A stretch of 63,853 nucleotides of DNA from Oxalobacteraceae bacterium (GCA_010024875.1 RGFZ01000012.1:1-63853); one strand, 5' to 3'. Positions 27,679 through 37,006 are shown, numbered from the stretch's first letter. Numbers and translations: made by a program. The notes: generated from the letters alone by a model not told the origin.

Positions 27679-28824
27679 ATGCCAGGTTTGCTGCCCAACG
27701 TCGATCCCGACGGACTGCTTGAATTCTCGGTGGTCTACACCGATCGCTCCTTGAATCACATGTCCAAAGCTTTTATGGGCGTGATCAATGACATCTCTGG
27801 CATCCTCAAAGAGGTTTACAACGCAAGATCGGCCATTGTCGTTCCAGGCAGCGGCACCTATGGAATGGAAGCGGTCGCACGCCAGTTTGCTACAAACAAC
27901 AAGTGCCTAGTCATCCGCAACGGCTGGTTCAGCTATCGCTGGACCCAGATTTTCGAGATGGGCCACATCTCGAATCAGCTCCACGTGATTCAGGGCCGCC
28001 AGCCGGCAGAAGGTTTCGAGGGCGCCTATGCACCCCCCCCAGTCGAGGAAGTCACCGCGTGGATCCGCGAGAATAAGCCTGCGGTCGTGTTCGCGCCGCA
28101 TGTCGAGACCTCGGCCGGCATGATCCTGCCGAATGATTATCTGCGGGCGATCGGCGAAGCAGTGCAAGCGGTGGATGGCTTGTTCGTCCTCGATTGCATC
28201 GCCTCCGGCGCGATGTGGGTTGACATGGTGGCGTCCAAGGTAGATGTCATCGTCAGTGCACCGCAAAAAGGCTGGAGCAGCTCACCGTGCTGCGCACTGA
28301 TCGCAATGAGCGAGCGCGCTCGTCAGAAGATCGAGTCGACGACGAGCACCAGCTACTCCTGCGATCTGAAAAAATGGCTGCAGGTCGTCGAGACCTATGA
28401 AAAAGGATCCCATATCTACCACACCACGATGCCAACAGATTCGCTGCGTGTGCTGCGCGATACCATGAAAGAGACACGAGCCATCGGTTTTGCGCAATTG
28501 AAAAAAGCGCAGGAAGATCTCGGCGCGAGAGTGCGGAAGCTTCTCGAATCGAAAGGTTTCAAGAGCGTCGCAGCGCCGGGTTATCAGGCGCCTTGCGTGG
28601 TGGTCAGCTACACCACCGACCCCGAGATTCAGAATGGCAAAAAATTCATGGAAGTGGGTCTGCAGACGGCAGCCGGCGTACCCTTGCAAGTCGGCGAGCG
28701 CAGCGATTTCCGCACTTTCCGGCTTGGTCTGTTTGGTCTGGAAAAGCTCACGCATGTCGACCGCGCAATCGAGCACTTGTCCGAGGCTTTGGACAAGATC
28801 ACTGAGCCAGCGATGGCGAAGTAA
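27679..28824 (+). CDS. Alanine-glyoxylate/serine aminotransferase family enzyme
   Basis: 381 aa from the ATG at 27679 (MPGLLPNVDPDGLLEFSVVY), preceded by CAGGA; the frame is open further upstream but through a hairpin. This is a fold-type I class V PLP enzyme. The PLP lysine lies in VSAPQKGWSSSP, with the Asp of FVLDCIASG holding the pyridine nitrogen. VPGSGTYGMEA binds the phosphate. Family members transfer amino groups from Ser or Ala to glyoxylate or related acceptors. There are no pathway genes beside it, so the substrate is open. A strong terminator follows. Confidence 0.85.
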   Translation: MPGLLPNVDPDGLLEFSVVYTDRSLNHMSKAFMGVINDISGILKEVYNARSAIVVPGSGTYGMEAVARQFATNNKCLVIRNGWFSYRWTQIFEMGHISNQLHVIQGRQPAEGFEGAYAPPPVEEVTAWIRENKPAVVFAPHVETSAGMILPNDYLRAIGEAVQAVDGLFVLDCIASGAMWVDMVASKVDVIVSAPQKGWSSSPCCALIAMSERARQKIESTTSTSYSCDLKKWLQVVETYEKGSHIYHTTMPTDSLRVLRDTMKETRAIGFAQLKKAQEDLGARVRKLLESKGFKSVAAPGYQAPCVVVSYTTDPEIQNGKKFMEVGLQTAAGVPLQVGERSDFRTFRLGLFGLEKLTHVDRAIEHLSEALDKITEPAMAK

Positions 28825-28844
28825 GCCATCTCACGGAACGCAAA

Positions 28845-28879
28845 GGCCGCCGTGGTGTGATCACGGCGGCCTTTTTTTT
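28845..28879 (+). terminator. Rho-independent terminator after the aminotransferase gene
   Basis: Stem GGCCGCCGTG/CACGGCGGCC with a 7-base loop and eight Ts, about 20 bases after the stop codon. It may also serve the converging yhhQ gene. Confidence 0.92.
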
Positions 28880-28902
28880 GCAGGAGTGATATCAGACCGG
28901 TA

Positions 28903-29616
28903 TTAGACCTTCACACGGAAGGGATTGAAATCCGTTCCGATATCTAGATAGTCTTCTTCTTCCTTGCGCTTGAGCCAGCCGACGACCTGGTAGGTGACCG
29001 GAGTCATGACCACTTCCCAGCCAGTCTTGAGGAAATACTGAGCGATAGCGACAGAGATCACTTGTTCGGTCGGCCAGATCGCATAAAAAGCCATCATGTA
29101 GAACAGCGATGAATCGATCGCCTCGCCCACCGCGGTCGAGCCGATGGTACGCATCCACAGGAAGCGCCCGCCCGACCAGATCTTCATCTTTGCCATCACG
29201 TAGGCATTGGCGAGACTGCCGGCCCAGAATGCGGTGATTGATGCGACAATAATCCGCCAGGTATTACCGAACACCGTCTCGAGCCCTCGCTGATAGCTGA
29301 CCATGTACTCATTGCTGGCCGGGGTCAGCGACACGACCACGAGCGACATAATGGCGGCGAACACCAGTGCCGCAAAACCCGCCCACACCGCGCGGCGATC
29401 ATGCGCGTAACCGTAGACTTCGGTGAGTATGTCACCGAACAGGTAAGAGATCGGGAAGAAGAGTATGCCCGCGCCGTAGGTTACTTCGCCCAGCACCGGC
29501 AGTGTTATCACGGCTGCCTTGCCCGCGCCGATCACATTAGAGCAAAGCAGTACGGTGACGAATGCCGCCAGCAGCAGATCATAGTATCGGTAGCGTCGGG
29601 CGGGCTGGCTGGACAT
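28903..29616 (-). CDS. yhhQ: Queuosine precursor transporter (YhhQ/VUT family)
   Basis: 237 aa integral membrane protein with about six hydrophobic segments. Family motifs are FFPISYLFGDILTEVYGY and FLWMRTIGSTAVGEAIDSSLF. E. coli YhhQ imports preQ0/preQ1 for queuosine synthesis, and this role is transferred by family. No preQ1 riboswitch is apparent upstream. A secreted hypothetical gene lies 20 bases upstream on the same strand. Confidence 0.88.
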   Translation of the reverse strand: MSSQPARRYRYYDLLLAAFVTVLLCSNVIGAGKAAVITLPVLGEVTYGAGILFFPISYLFGDILTEVYGYAHDRRAVWAGFAALVFAAIMSLVVVSLTPASNEYMVSYQRGLETVFGNTWRIIVASITAFWAGSLANAYVMAKMKIWSGGRFLWMRTIGSTAVGEAIDSSLFYMMAFYAIWPTEQVISVAIAQYFLKTGWEVVMTPVTYQVVGWLKRKEEEDYLDIGTDFNPFRVKV

Positions 29617-29636
29617 GGATGAGTTGACCGGGATGC

Positions 29637-30137
29637 TTAATCTTTGGGTTTAAGTGTGCAGCGTCCACGCTCTGAGAAAAGCCTGGGCTTGTAGTAGCCG
29701 AAGGATTTCGGATCGGCGAGTTTGATATCTTCTTGGGTCAGATACCGACCTTTATTGGTCACATATTCATTCGCCAGAAGAAAATTACCGCTATCCAGCT
29801 CGATCTTGTAGAAATACTGCTCAATGAAACGACTATCGGTACGCGTCAGGTCTTCGTGCGCAATGATCTTGTTCTCTTCCCATTTGTCGACCGCGACTGG
29901 CACCGGCTTGTCCTTGCCTGAGTCACGGCGCGAGACTTGCTGAGTGCGCTCATCAATCACAAAAATGAAGTTGCACAGGTTCGGATATTCGCGACAGACA
30001 AAGTCATTGCCTCGTAATTTGGGAATGGTGCACTGATACGCTGCAGCCTCCGCAGGGAGGGTGCAGAGAGGGCCCAGCAATAGGGCCAGCAACAGGGCCA
30101 GTGATGGCGAGGAGGAGCGGGGCTGTATGGCGGTCAT
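29637..30137 (-). CDS. Exported hypothetical protein
   Basis: 166 aa with a signal peptide (residues 12-33, LALLLALLLGPLCTLPAEAAA). The mature part has four Cys (YQCTIPK, FVCREYPNLC, GRCTLK) that could form two disulphides, and a lysine-rich acidic body. I do not recognise a family. It is 20 bases upstream of yhhQ on the same strand, but a functional tie is not evident. Confidence 0.65.
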   Translation of the reverse strand: MTAIQPRSSSPSLALLLALLLGPLCTLPAEAAAYQCTIPKLRGNDFVCREYPNLCNFIFVIDERTQQVSRRDSGKDKPVPVAVDKWEENKIIAHEDLTRTDSRFIEQYFYKIELDSGNFLLANEYVTNKGRYLTQEDIKLADPKSFGYYKPRLFSERGRCTLKPKD

Positions 30138-30226
30138 TTCGTTGGCCTATCAGTCGTCGCGTTCAGTTAGTGGGATGGATTATAAAGTACCTGTCAGCTT
30201 AGCTGCAGGTTTAGGTGTGTTCAGGT

Positions 30227-31684
30227 TCAGCTGGCCGGCAGCTCGACCTCGAAGTGCGTGCCTTCACCTTCACGACTCTGAAAGCGGATGTCGCCACGGT
30301 GCGCATTGATCACGGTGCGCGACAGCCACAAACCGACTCCCATGCCCTGTGCCTTGTTGGTCTTGAACAGTTCAAATACCGAGGGCTTCAAATCTTCTGG
30401 TATGCCGACGCCATTGTCCGTGACATGCAGCATCAACCGCCCGTCGACATTCTCAGTGCGTACGCCAATGGTTTTCTGGTCGATTTGAATGAGCATGAGC
30501 GCATCCAGCGCATTGTTCAGCAGATTGAGTATGACTTGCTGAAGCTGGGTGGAATCCCCTTGCAGGCTGAGCTCGCTCTCCAATCTGGAATGAATGGTCA
30601 CGTTTTCATGGAGTGCACGAGGTTCCACCAGGGCCAGCGTATCTCTCACTAGCTCGTCGAGGTAGATCAGCCCATGATCCTTGTTCGAATGCTCGAACAT
30701 GTTGCGCAGCTTGGTGATGATATTGGCCGCACGCCGATTGTCCATGATGACCGAGTCCAGGAATTTGCGCGCACCTTGCACATCAACCTCGGGGTCGTTC
30801 AGCTTGCGCTCGACCAGCTGCGCATTGAGACGAATCGCGCACAAGGGTTGGTTCAATTCGTGTGCCAGGCTCGCGACCAGGGCACCCATGCCGGCGGTCT
30901 TGTTCGACAGGGTCAGCTGTCGAATGATTTCCTCGCGCTCGGTCAGCAGCAGCTGCAGCTCTTCGCGGTGACGCGTCAGCAGGCTGGCCTGAGCTTCAGC
31001 GGCAGCCAGATTGCGTTCTGTTTCCAGGTTCTTTTGCTCGCGCAGATCGAGAAAGATTCGCAGGAAACCGATATTCACCAGAGTGATCGCGATGAACTGA
31101 CCGGCGATCATGACATATTGATCAATGCCCGGCGCATAAATGCCATCCGCGCCCAGACCCGCAGCCACAAGAATCGCCTTGAACCCGAGCGAACTGCAAA
31201 ATGCCAATCCGCCAATCATCAGCAGGCGTGGGCCGAGTGTCTGCAGGCGCGGATGGATGAGTGAGCCTGCCAGAAAATAATCAAAACAAACGATGGCGTA
31301 AAACCCGAAGAACATCACCGACAACGGACCGTCGGGCGTGCCCGCCTCATAGGCAAAGGCAAGCCAGAGGTAATAGCCCAGTGCGGCGACGGTGTGAGCT
31401 ACGACTGCCGGGCGCACAGATTCAGGCAAGAAGAGCCTCAGCGCAATGCAGCGCCCCATGTTACCGGCCAACATGAGCAGCTGACCGACGTACAAAAAAA
31501 GGAATTCACCGAACAGATCGCGCATCGACAGAAAGACGATGGACACGCCGCTTAGCAAGCCAGAGGAGCACCACAGCCACACCTGAAGGTTGCGCTGCTC
31601 GGACAGCGCGAACCAGATCACGCCATGCACAACCAGATAGGCTATGCAGATCATGAAGATCGTGGTCTGTATGTGTATCGGCAT
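30227..31684 (-). CDS. Membrane-bound sensor histidine kinase
   Basis: 485 aa. The N-terminal half (1-212) has about seven membrane helices and no periplasmic domain, suggesting a signal sensed within the membrane. A coiled-coil signalling helix (215-258) follows, then a DHp domain with His275 in SLAHELNQPLCAIR. The ATPase domain has VILNLLNNALDAL (N-box), TDNGVGIP (G1) and GMGVGLWLSRTV (G2). No response regulator is adjacent. A bactofilin gene ends 26 bases upstream on the same strand, so the two probably share a transcript. Confidence 0.9.
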   Translation of the reverse strand: MPIHIQTTIFMICIAYLVVHGVIWFALSEQRNLQVWLWCSSGLLSGVSIVFLSMRDLFGEFLFLYVGQLLMLAGNMGRCIALRLFLPESVRPAVVAHTVAALGYYLWLAFAYEAGTPDGPLSVMFFGFYAIVCFDYFLAGSLIHPRLQTLGPRLLMIGGLAFCSSLGFKAILVAAGLGADGIYAPGIDQYVMIAGQFIAITLVNIGFLRIFLDLREQKNLETERNLAAAEAQASLLTRHREELQLLLTEREEIIRQLTLSNKTAGMGALVASLAHELNQPLCAIRLNAQLVERKLNDPEVDVQGARKFLDSVIMDNRRAANIITKLRNMFEHSNKDHGLIYLDELVRDTLALVEPRALHENVTIHSRLESELSLQGDSTQLQQVILNLLNNALDALMLIQIDQKTIGVRTENVDGRLMLHVTDNGVGIPEDLKPSVFELFKTNKAQGMGVGLWLSRTVINAHRGDIRFQSREGEGTHFEVELPAS

Positions 31685-31710
31685 CTGAACAGTCCGAGAG
31701 CCTGGCTCGG

Positions 31711-32130
31711 TTAGTTCTGGTCGGTGTTAGTCGTTGCAGACGAAGCAGCGATTGGCATCTCGGGTTGGGGAGGATCCATCGCGATCAACTGCCCATGCAC
31801 ACTCGCGCCCGGCTCGACAGTGATGGACCGGTGGCTGATGTTGCCTCGCACCTCGGAACCGTTGGTCAGCTCGACATTGCCGCTGGCGAAAATATTCCCA
31901 ACGACCTTGCCGCCAACGCTGACGTGCTGGGCGCGGATATCACCACGAATTTCAGCGGTCGGACCGATGATCAGCCATCGGTCCTCGCCATCCGATTGTT
32001 CGATATTCCCATCCAGGCGGCCGTCGATGCGAATGCTTTCATCGACCTGCAGCGTTCCCGTCAGACGGGTATCTGACCCCAGAACCGAGCCGACTCGCTG
32101 AAGGGCCTTGCGGCGCGACGATGATTTCAT
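31711..32130 (-). CDS. Bactofilin (polymer-forming cytoskeletal protein)
   Basis: 139 aa bactofilin (DUF583). Gly/Asp/Asn-rich beta-helix rungs such as LTGTLQVDESIRIDGRLDGNI and VGGKVVGNIFASGNVEL span about residues 23-112, flanked by a basic N-terminus and a disordered Pro/Ser/Thr C-terminus. Bactofilins polymerise without nucleotide and scaffold envelope enzymes. It sits directly upstream of the membrane histidine kinase. A second bactofilin occurs at 35919. Confidence 0.9.
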   Translation of the reverse strand: MKSSSRRKALQRVGSVLGSDTRLTGTLQVDESIRIDGRLDGNIEQSDGEDRWLIIGPTAEIRGDIRAQHVSVGGKVVGNIFASGNVELTNGSEVRGNISHRSITVEPGASVHGQLIAMDPPQPEMPIAASSATTNTDQN

Positions 32131-32228
32131 TTTTTGAATTAGTCTAGAGCGGGCGGCAAACCCGCACCCTAACAGCCGACATCAGTGATGGCAACTGCAC
32201 CGCAGGGCAGCGCCGAAGGATGCCGCGG

Positions 32229-32501
32229 CTAGAACCCCTCCAGAGCCGGCATTGGCTGCGCCGCACTGCGATATTCGTCATCACGGGCTGCAGGGTCGGC
32301 AGGGCCGGACGGCTGTGCGGACGAGTGCGCGAAGCCAAAGTCGTCAAGCCCTGCGCCCGGGGGTGAACCGGGAGTGGCCCCGCTCGTGGATTGTCCGACC
32401 GGCTGGGGTTCCAAGCTGACCCCTGGCGTGGCAGGGTCGGCAGCCGTTGCGGCGCGGCAAAGTGCAAACATCATCAGTAGGAGGAGCGACTTCTTTTTCA
32501 T
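32229..32501 (-). CDS. Small exported Pro/Gly/Ala-rich hypothetical protein
   Basis: 90 aa beginning MKKKSLLLLMMFALCRAATA, a convincing signal peptide. The mature part is low-complexity (PGSPPGAGLDD, AQPSGPADPAA) and likely disordered. No domain is recognisable. It precedes the bactofilin gene on the same strand by about 100 bases. The signal peptide is the main argument that it is real. Confidence 0.5.
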   Translation of the reverse strand: MKKKSLLLLMMFALCRAATAADPATPGVSLEPQPVGQSTSGATPGSPPGAGLDDFGFAHSSAQPSGPADPAARDDEYRSAAQPMPALEGF

Positions 32502-32628
32502 GCTGTGAGGGCGTTGGCGTTGACAGAAAAGGGTGGCAGGAGATGATACCGGCGTTTGACTATCGTCAGCAGTTCAGATAGCGACATGCTAGCATCCAGC
32601 GACGATTTTTTTGATCATCGAGCCCCCT

Positions 32629-33276
32629 ATGAATCCGATCAAGATTGATTTTGTGTCAGATATCGCCTGTCCGTGGTGTGCGGTTGGCTTGGCCTCACTG
32701 GAGCAGGCAATCGATCGGGTGAGAGACCTGGTCACTGTGGAGCTGCATTTTCAGCCTTTCGAGCTGAATCCGCAGATGGGGCCCGAAGGTGAGGATGTGA
32801 CCGATCATCTGATGCGCAAGTACCAGATCTCGGCGGAGCAGGTCGCACAGAACCAGGCACGCATTGCTGCACGCGGCGCGGAACTCGGCTTTGCCTTCAA
32901 TGATCGCAAACGCATCGTGAACACCTTCGATGCGCATCGCTTGCTGCACTGGGCTGAGACCGAGGATCAGGCCGGGGGCCAGCACAGGCTGAAGCGCGCA
33001 TTACTGGAGGCTTATTTCACGCGCGGTGAAAATCCCTCTGATCATTCGGTACTGCTGGAGGTGGTGCAGCGAGCCGGGCTCGATCGAGCGCGGGCTGCCG
33101 AGGTGCTGACGAGTGAGGAGTTCACTAGCGAGGTGCGGGAGCGCGAACAGCTATATCTGTCACAGGGCATCCATTCCGTGCCGTCCGTGATAATCAACGA
33201 CCGCTATCTGGTGCAGGGCGGTCAACCGGTAGAGATGTTCGAGCAGGCGTTGCGCGAAGTGGCCGAGCAGTCATGA
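32629..33276 (+). CDS. DsbA-family (FrnE-like) oxidoreductase
   Basis: 215 aa from the ATG at 32629 (MNPIKIDFVSDIACPWCAVG); a TTG six codons upstream is less likely. It is a cytoplasmic DsbA-like thioredoxin fold with active site CPWC and an inserted helical domain, of the FrnE/2-hydroxychromene isomerase-like group. The cis-Pro loop is HSVPSVIINDRYLVQGG. No signal peptide is present, so it is not a classical periplasmic oxidase. It is preceded by a divergent secreted protein gene. Confidence 0.88.
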   Translation: MNPIKIDFVSDIACPWCAVGLASLEQAIDRVRDLVTVELHFQPFELNPQMGPEGEDVTDHLMRKYQISAEQVAQNQARIAARGAELGFAFNDRKRIVNTFDAHRLLHWAETEDQAGGQHRLKRALLEAYFTRGENPSDHSVLLEVVQRAGLDRARAAEVLTSEEFTSEVREREQLYLSQGIHSVPSVIINDRYLVQGGQPVEMFEQALREVAEQS

Positions 33277-33293
33277 TGGCGCGCGCCCGGCGA

Positions 33294-33770
33294 CTATTTG
33301 CATGCGCCTTTGCCGCCCCAGTTGCCGGTCGTGATCTCGCCATTCAGACTGACTGCCTTGTACCAGCCACTTTCTCGGGCATTAGCGAATTTGCCGGTGC
33401 CACCCTTGCGCGTATACGTGCCGATACGGGCGGTGCGCCCCTGCGAAAACGTATAGGTCAGCACATCGCCTGCGGTATCCTCGACTGCGCAGAGCCCCTC
33501 AGCCTCGACACTGCCGTCGGCGTAGACCACCGCGCCGCCGGTGCACTGACCGCTCAGCTGGTTGTACTTCGAGCCATCAGGGGCATACAACTGGGTGGAT
33601 GATCGAAAATGAATGAAGGTGGTCTTGTTGCCCATGTCAATGCGCTGCTCGCCGGTGTCCACGCTGGTGTACTCGCCGCAAAGATCTGCGTCTTTGGCAA
33701 TCGCAGGCGGTGCTGCCATCAGGCAGAGTGTCAGGGAGCAGAGCGTCAGGGTCAGCAGCTGGTTTTTCAT
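33294..33770 (-). CDS. Exported hypothetical protein
   Basis: 158 aa with a clear signal peptide (LLTLTLCSLTLCLMAAPPAIA, residues 4-24). The mature protein has four Cys residues and beta-rich Gly/Thr repeats (GRTARIGTYTRKGGTGKFANA, read as two short blocks), suggesting a small beta-barrel or lipocalin-like fold. I do not recognise the family. It converges on the FrnE-like gene with an 18-base gap. Confidence 0.65.
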   Translation of the reverse strand: MKNQLLTLTLCSLTLCLMAAPPAIAKDADLCGEYTSVDTGEQRIDMGNKTTFIHFRSSTQLYAPDGSKYNQLSGQCTGGAVVYADGSVEAEGLCAVEDTAGDVLTYTFSQGRTARIGTYTRKGGTGKFANARESGWYKAVSLNGEITTGNWGGKGACK

Positions 33771-33895
33771 GGGGGCCTCGTTCGTTGGTCTTGTGCGCGG
33801 TCTTTATGCGTTGTTTGTAAGGTCACGACGAGCACAGTGTGCCATGTTCCCGGGAAACACGGGAAAAACTGTCTCAGTCCGCTGATTCTTTCTGT

Positions 33896-35041
33896 ATGAG
33901 TACGATCCGATCAGCAGATATTTTTTGTAAGGTCATCGATAATTTTGGTGATGCTGGCGTGTGCTGGCGGCTGGCACGAGCGCTGACGCGAAATCACCTG
34001 TCTGTACGTCTGTGGATAGATGATCTTGCTTGCCTGCGCCGACTCCGACCTGCGATAGACACCGCGCGACGGGCGCAGCCTCTGGATGGCTTCACCGTGA
34101 TGCTCTGGGATGAAGCCGCTTCCGAAGCCTACGCGCCTGCAGATATGGTCATTGAAGCGTTTGCATGCAGGATGCCTGAGCCCATGCTGGAGGCACTGGC
34201 GCGGGCCGAACCATGTCGGGCATGGATCAACCTCGAGTATTTATCTGCTGAGCCCTGGGCGAAAGGCAGTCATGCGCTGCCTTCGCCGCACCCCCGGCTG
34301 CCACTCACACAGCATTTCTACTTCCCGGGTTTTGAGCCGGGGCTGGGTGGCTTGATACGCGAGCCGGACTTGGGTTCAGCACGCGCGGCATTTGATGCGC
34401 AGGCAAGAGCCGGTTTTCTGGCACGTATTGGCGCCCATCCGACGGACAGCCCGTTAGATGACTTGCTGGTGTCCATGTTCTGCTACCCGCATGCGCCGTT
34501 GGACTCGTTGCTGAGTGCGATGCAGTCCGGGCCCCGCGTCACTTGTCTTGTGCCAGAGGGTGTCGCTGGGGATCTCATCGCGCGCAGGCTCAACAGACCC
34601 GCAATTCCCGGCGCGCGTTCCACACGTGGCAATCTCACGCTGGTCGTGGTGCCTTTTCTTGAACCCGATGACTACGACAGGTTGTTGTGGAGTTGTGACC
34701 TGAACTTCGTCCGTGGCGAGGACAGTCTGGTCCGGGCGCACTGGGCAGAGCGCCCGTTCATCTGGCAGTTGTACCCGCAAGCGGAGGGTGCGCAGCAGCC
34801 CAAGCTGGAAGCTTTTCTCGATACATCCCATGCTGGTATGGCGACAGGACTGGCTGCGCGCGTGCGCTCCTTCGCGCAGTGGTGGAATGCCGATTCGGCT
34901 GCAATGGAGTTACCCGACTGGTCAGCACTATGCGCAAACTTGCCTGAATGGGAATCTCATGCGTGTCGTTGGGCAGCGAGCGTAGCCTCTGCGGGCGAAC
35001 TATCTCAGTCGGTGATCGAGTTCGCGAGCAAAATCAGGTAA
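33896..35041 (+). CDS. earP: EF-P arginine rhamnosyltransferase EarP
   Basis: 381 aa inverting glycosyltransferase that adds rhamnose from dTDP-beta-L-rhamnose to Arg32 of elongation factor P. I chose the ATG at 33896 because MSTIRSADIFCKVIDNFGDAG is the conserved EarP start, with Asp15 and Asp19 matching the catalytic Asp pair. The nucleotide-sugar site is in LNFVRGEDSLVRAHWAERPFI. The efp gene follows 117 bases downstream. Its target arginine is present in that efp, so the pair is coherent. Confidence 0.95.
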   Translation: MSTIRSADIFCKVIDNFGDAGVCWRLARALTRNHLSVRLWIDDLACLRRLRPAIDTARRAQPLDGFTVMLWDEAASEAYAPADMVIEAFACRMPEPMLEALARAEPCRAWINLEYLSAEPWAKGSHALPSPHPRLPLTQHFYFPGFEPGLGGLIREPDLGSARAAFDAQARAGFLARIGAHPTDSPLDDLLVSMFCYPHAPLDSLLSAMQSGPRVTCLVPEGVAGDLIARRLNRPAIPGARSTRGNLTLVVVPFLEPDDYDRLLWSCDLNFVRGEDSLVRAHWAERPFIWQLYPQAEGAQQPKLEAFLDTSHAGMATGLAARVRSFAQWWNADSAAMELPDWSALCANLPEWESHACRWAASVASAGELSQSVIEFASKIR

Positions 35042-35158
35042 AATCCGTCGGTTTTTCCGAGGCGAGTGTTGACAAAACTAGCGGCCGTCATGAGTCATGC
35101 GCGCTAGCCATCGCAAGTGCCAGGGGAGACGTCATCCTCAGGACTATTCTCAATCATT

Positions 35159-35713
35159 ATGAAAACTGCACAAGAAATCCGAGTCGGCAATGTCGTGATG
35201 GTCTCCGGCCAGCCGATGGTAGTCACCAGAACCGAATTCTCCAAATCGGGCCGCAACGCTTCCGTGGTCAAGATGAAAATGAAGAACTTGCTGACCGAGG
35301 GCGCGCAGGAAGCCGTCTACAAGTCGGATGAGAAATTCGACGTGGTCGTCCTTGACCGCAAGGAAGCCACCTACTCGTACTTTGCCGATCCGTTGTACGT
35401 GTTCATGGACGCCGACTACAACCAGTATGAGGTTGAGTCCGAGAACATGGGCGACGCGATTCACTACCTCGAAGATGGCATGGCATGTGAGGTGGTGTTC
35501 TACGACGAAAAGGCCATTTCTGTCGAACTGCCGACCACCGTCGTTCGCGAGATCACCTACACCGAACCGGCGGTTAAAGGTGATACCTCGGGCAAGGTAC
35601 TCAAGCCGGCGAAAATCGCGACCGGTTTCGAAGTATCCGTGCCGCTGTTTGTCGATCAGGGCGACAAGATTGAGATCGACACCCGTACCGGCGAGTACAA
35701 GCGTCGCGTCTGA
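35159..35713 (+). CDS. efp: Elongation factor P
   Basis: 184 aa translation factor that relieves ribosome stalling at polyproline. The ATG at 35159 gives [15 protein letters not shown]; the upstream extension is spurious. The loop SKSGRNASV places Arg at position 32, the residue modified by EarP, rather than the lysine modified by EpmA. Three beta-barrel domains are complete, with the C-terminal signature [19 protein letters not shown] terminator follows. Confidence 0.97.
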   Translation: MKTAQEIRVGNVVMVSGQPMVVTRTEFSKSGRNASVVKMKMKNLLTEGAQEAVYKSDEKFDVVVLDRKEATYSYFADPLYVFMDADYNQYEVESENMGDAIHYLEDGMACEVVFYDEKAISVELPTTVVREITYTEPAVKGDTSGKVLKPAKIATGFEVSVPLFVDQGDKIEIDTRTGEYKRRV

Positions 35714-35735
35714 TTTAGCATCCTGCAGACGAACA

Positions 35736-35762
35736 AACCGCAGCCCGTGCTGCGGTTTTTTT
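35736..35762 (+). terminator. Rho-independent terminator of efp
   Basis: Stem AACCGCAGC/GCTGCGGTT with a CCGT loop and a T-run, about 22 bases after the stop codon. Confidence 0.92.
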
Positions 35763-35918
35763 ATGGCTGTACGCCATGCCGGTCATCAGCAGTGGCTTGG
35801 TGATGATAAATTTTCTTGCGATGCTCCTGATCGAGGGGAACTTTGGCTCAGAGCAATGGCCGAAGGAGGCAGTGCGCGGTACTTGGTGCTGCGCTTTAAC
35901 GCCGATTCAGGAGATGTC

Positions 35919-36491
35919 ATGCTCAAGTCAGAAAAATTTTTCATTAAGCGCGATACCACTGTCCACAGCGGGACCATGCAGCCAGCCGTGGACAAGTCGC
36001 CATCCGCAGCGGTCGTCACCGTGCCGGCGACTGTCAGTGGTCCTCGTGTCTTACCGGTGTCCATCGCATCAGCACCACTGGTATCAAACGGTACAGCAGC
36101 AAATACAGCAGCGAATTCATCGACAAATTCAGCCACTAACAGCAAATTAATCGTAGGCTCCAATATCAAGCTCAGAGGCGTAGAAATTACCGATTGCGAT
36201 ACGCTGGTTGTTGAAGGGCGCGTTGAGGCGACCATCTGCTCTCGGGTCATCCAGATTTCGGATCGAGGCATTTTCGTCGGCAACGCCGAGTTAGATGTGG
36301 CAGAAATCCGTGGCGAATTCGATGGCGATCTCACCGTCAGGCAAAAGCTGGTGGTACATGCAACGGGTCGCGTCAGCGGCAAAGTTCGGTATGGGAAGCT
36401 GGTGATCGAAGAGGGCGGGCAGCTGACCGGTGACGTTCAACTATCCGTGGCTGGCGCTAAAGGCTTGACCGTAGCGGTAGACAACGGTTGA
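35919..36491 (+). CDS. Bactofilin family protein (second copy)
   Basis: 190 aa from the ATG at 35919, with CAGGAG about six bases upstream. An open frame runs in from efp but is not coding there. The N-terminal 80 residues are low-complexity, with an Asn/Ser/Thr/Ala stretch near 62-80. The beta-helix domain follows from about residue 83 with GSNIKLRGVEITDCDTLVVEG and GEFDGDLTVRQKLVVHATG. It differs from the other bactofilin by its longer N-terminal tail. It is apparently transcribed alone. Confidence 0.85.
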   Translation: MLKSEKFFIKRDTTVHSGTMQPAVDKSPSAAVVTVPATVSGPRVLPVSIASAPLVSNGTAANTAANSSTNSATNSKLIVGSNIKLRGVEITDCDTLVVEGRVEATICSRVIQISDRGIFVGNAELDVAEIRGEFDGDLTVRQKLVVHATGRVSGKVRYGKLVIEEGGQLTGDVQLSVAGAKGLTVAVDNG

Positions 36492-36544
36492 CTGCAAGCC
36501 GCTTGCAAGGATATGCGCCATGCACTCGAGGACGTCCGATACCT

Positions 36545-37006
36545 TCACCCTGCGTTTATCAACACCGAACGCTGTGCGTTGAAATTCTTTGAGCGAAATT
36601 TGCAGACAAAAAGCAGCCGGGCCTCGCCAGCCGAACCCGGCTTCACTCGATGGAATTTCAGTTTCGTGACCGGCTGCTCGGGCTCCTGATGCACGGGCTT
36701 GCCCTCCGGCTCGGTGGATACGAAGTAGGTGTTCGCGGTGTAGGCGATCTTCCCAGTGTCGCAGTCAAAATAATTCACGTACGTCGATGACTGGTAGGGC
36801 GTCTTGTCCGGTCCATATTGAGGCGCCGACCATGAGGTGCGCAGGAAGGCACGCAGGTATTCTTCCTCGCGAACGATGCTGGTCATGTCCACATACCAGC
36901 TGGTGATCTTGTCCTTGTCCTCGGTTTCAGAAATCAGTTTCCATTCCGTTGCGTTCGCTGTTGCGGAAATGAGCGCGATGCTCAGAGCGGTCAGTAGGTT
37001 GTTCAT
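36545..37006 (-). CDS. Surface-adhesin-E-like exported protein
   Basis: 153 aa with a signal peptide (residues 1-19, LLTALSIALISATANA) and GGAGGCACG before the ATG. The fold pattern WKLISETEDKDKITSWYVDMTSI followed by a Cys-containing YFDCDTGKIAY and a second Cys near the C-terminus resembles the small surface-adhesin protein E family. That name is historical and does not prove adhesion. No operon partner. Confidence 0.6.
   Translation of the reverse strand: MNNLLTALSIALISATANATEWKLISETEDKDKITSWYVDMTSIVREEEYLRAFLRTSWSAPQYGPDKTPYQSSTYVNYFDCDTGKIAYTANTYFVSTEPEGKPVHQEPEQPVTKLKFHRVKPGSAGEARLLFVCKFRSKNFNAQRSVLINAG

Noticed and set aside
35328-36491. A 387-codon frame covering the end of efp and the bactofilin
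   Set aside because: Its first 197 codons lie mostly in another frame of efp and across the efp terminator. Only the part from 35919, with its own ribosome site, is the bactofilin.
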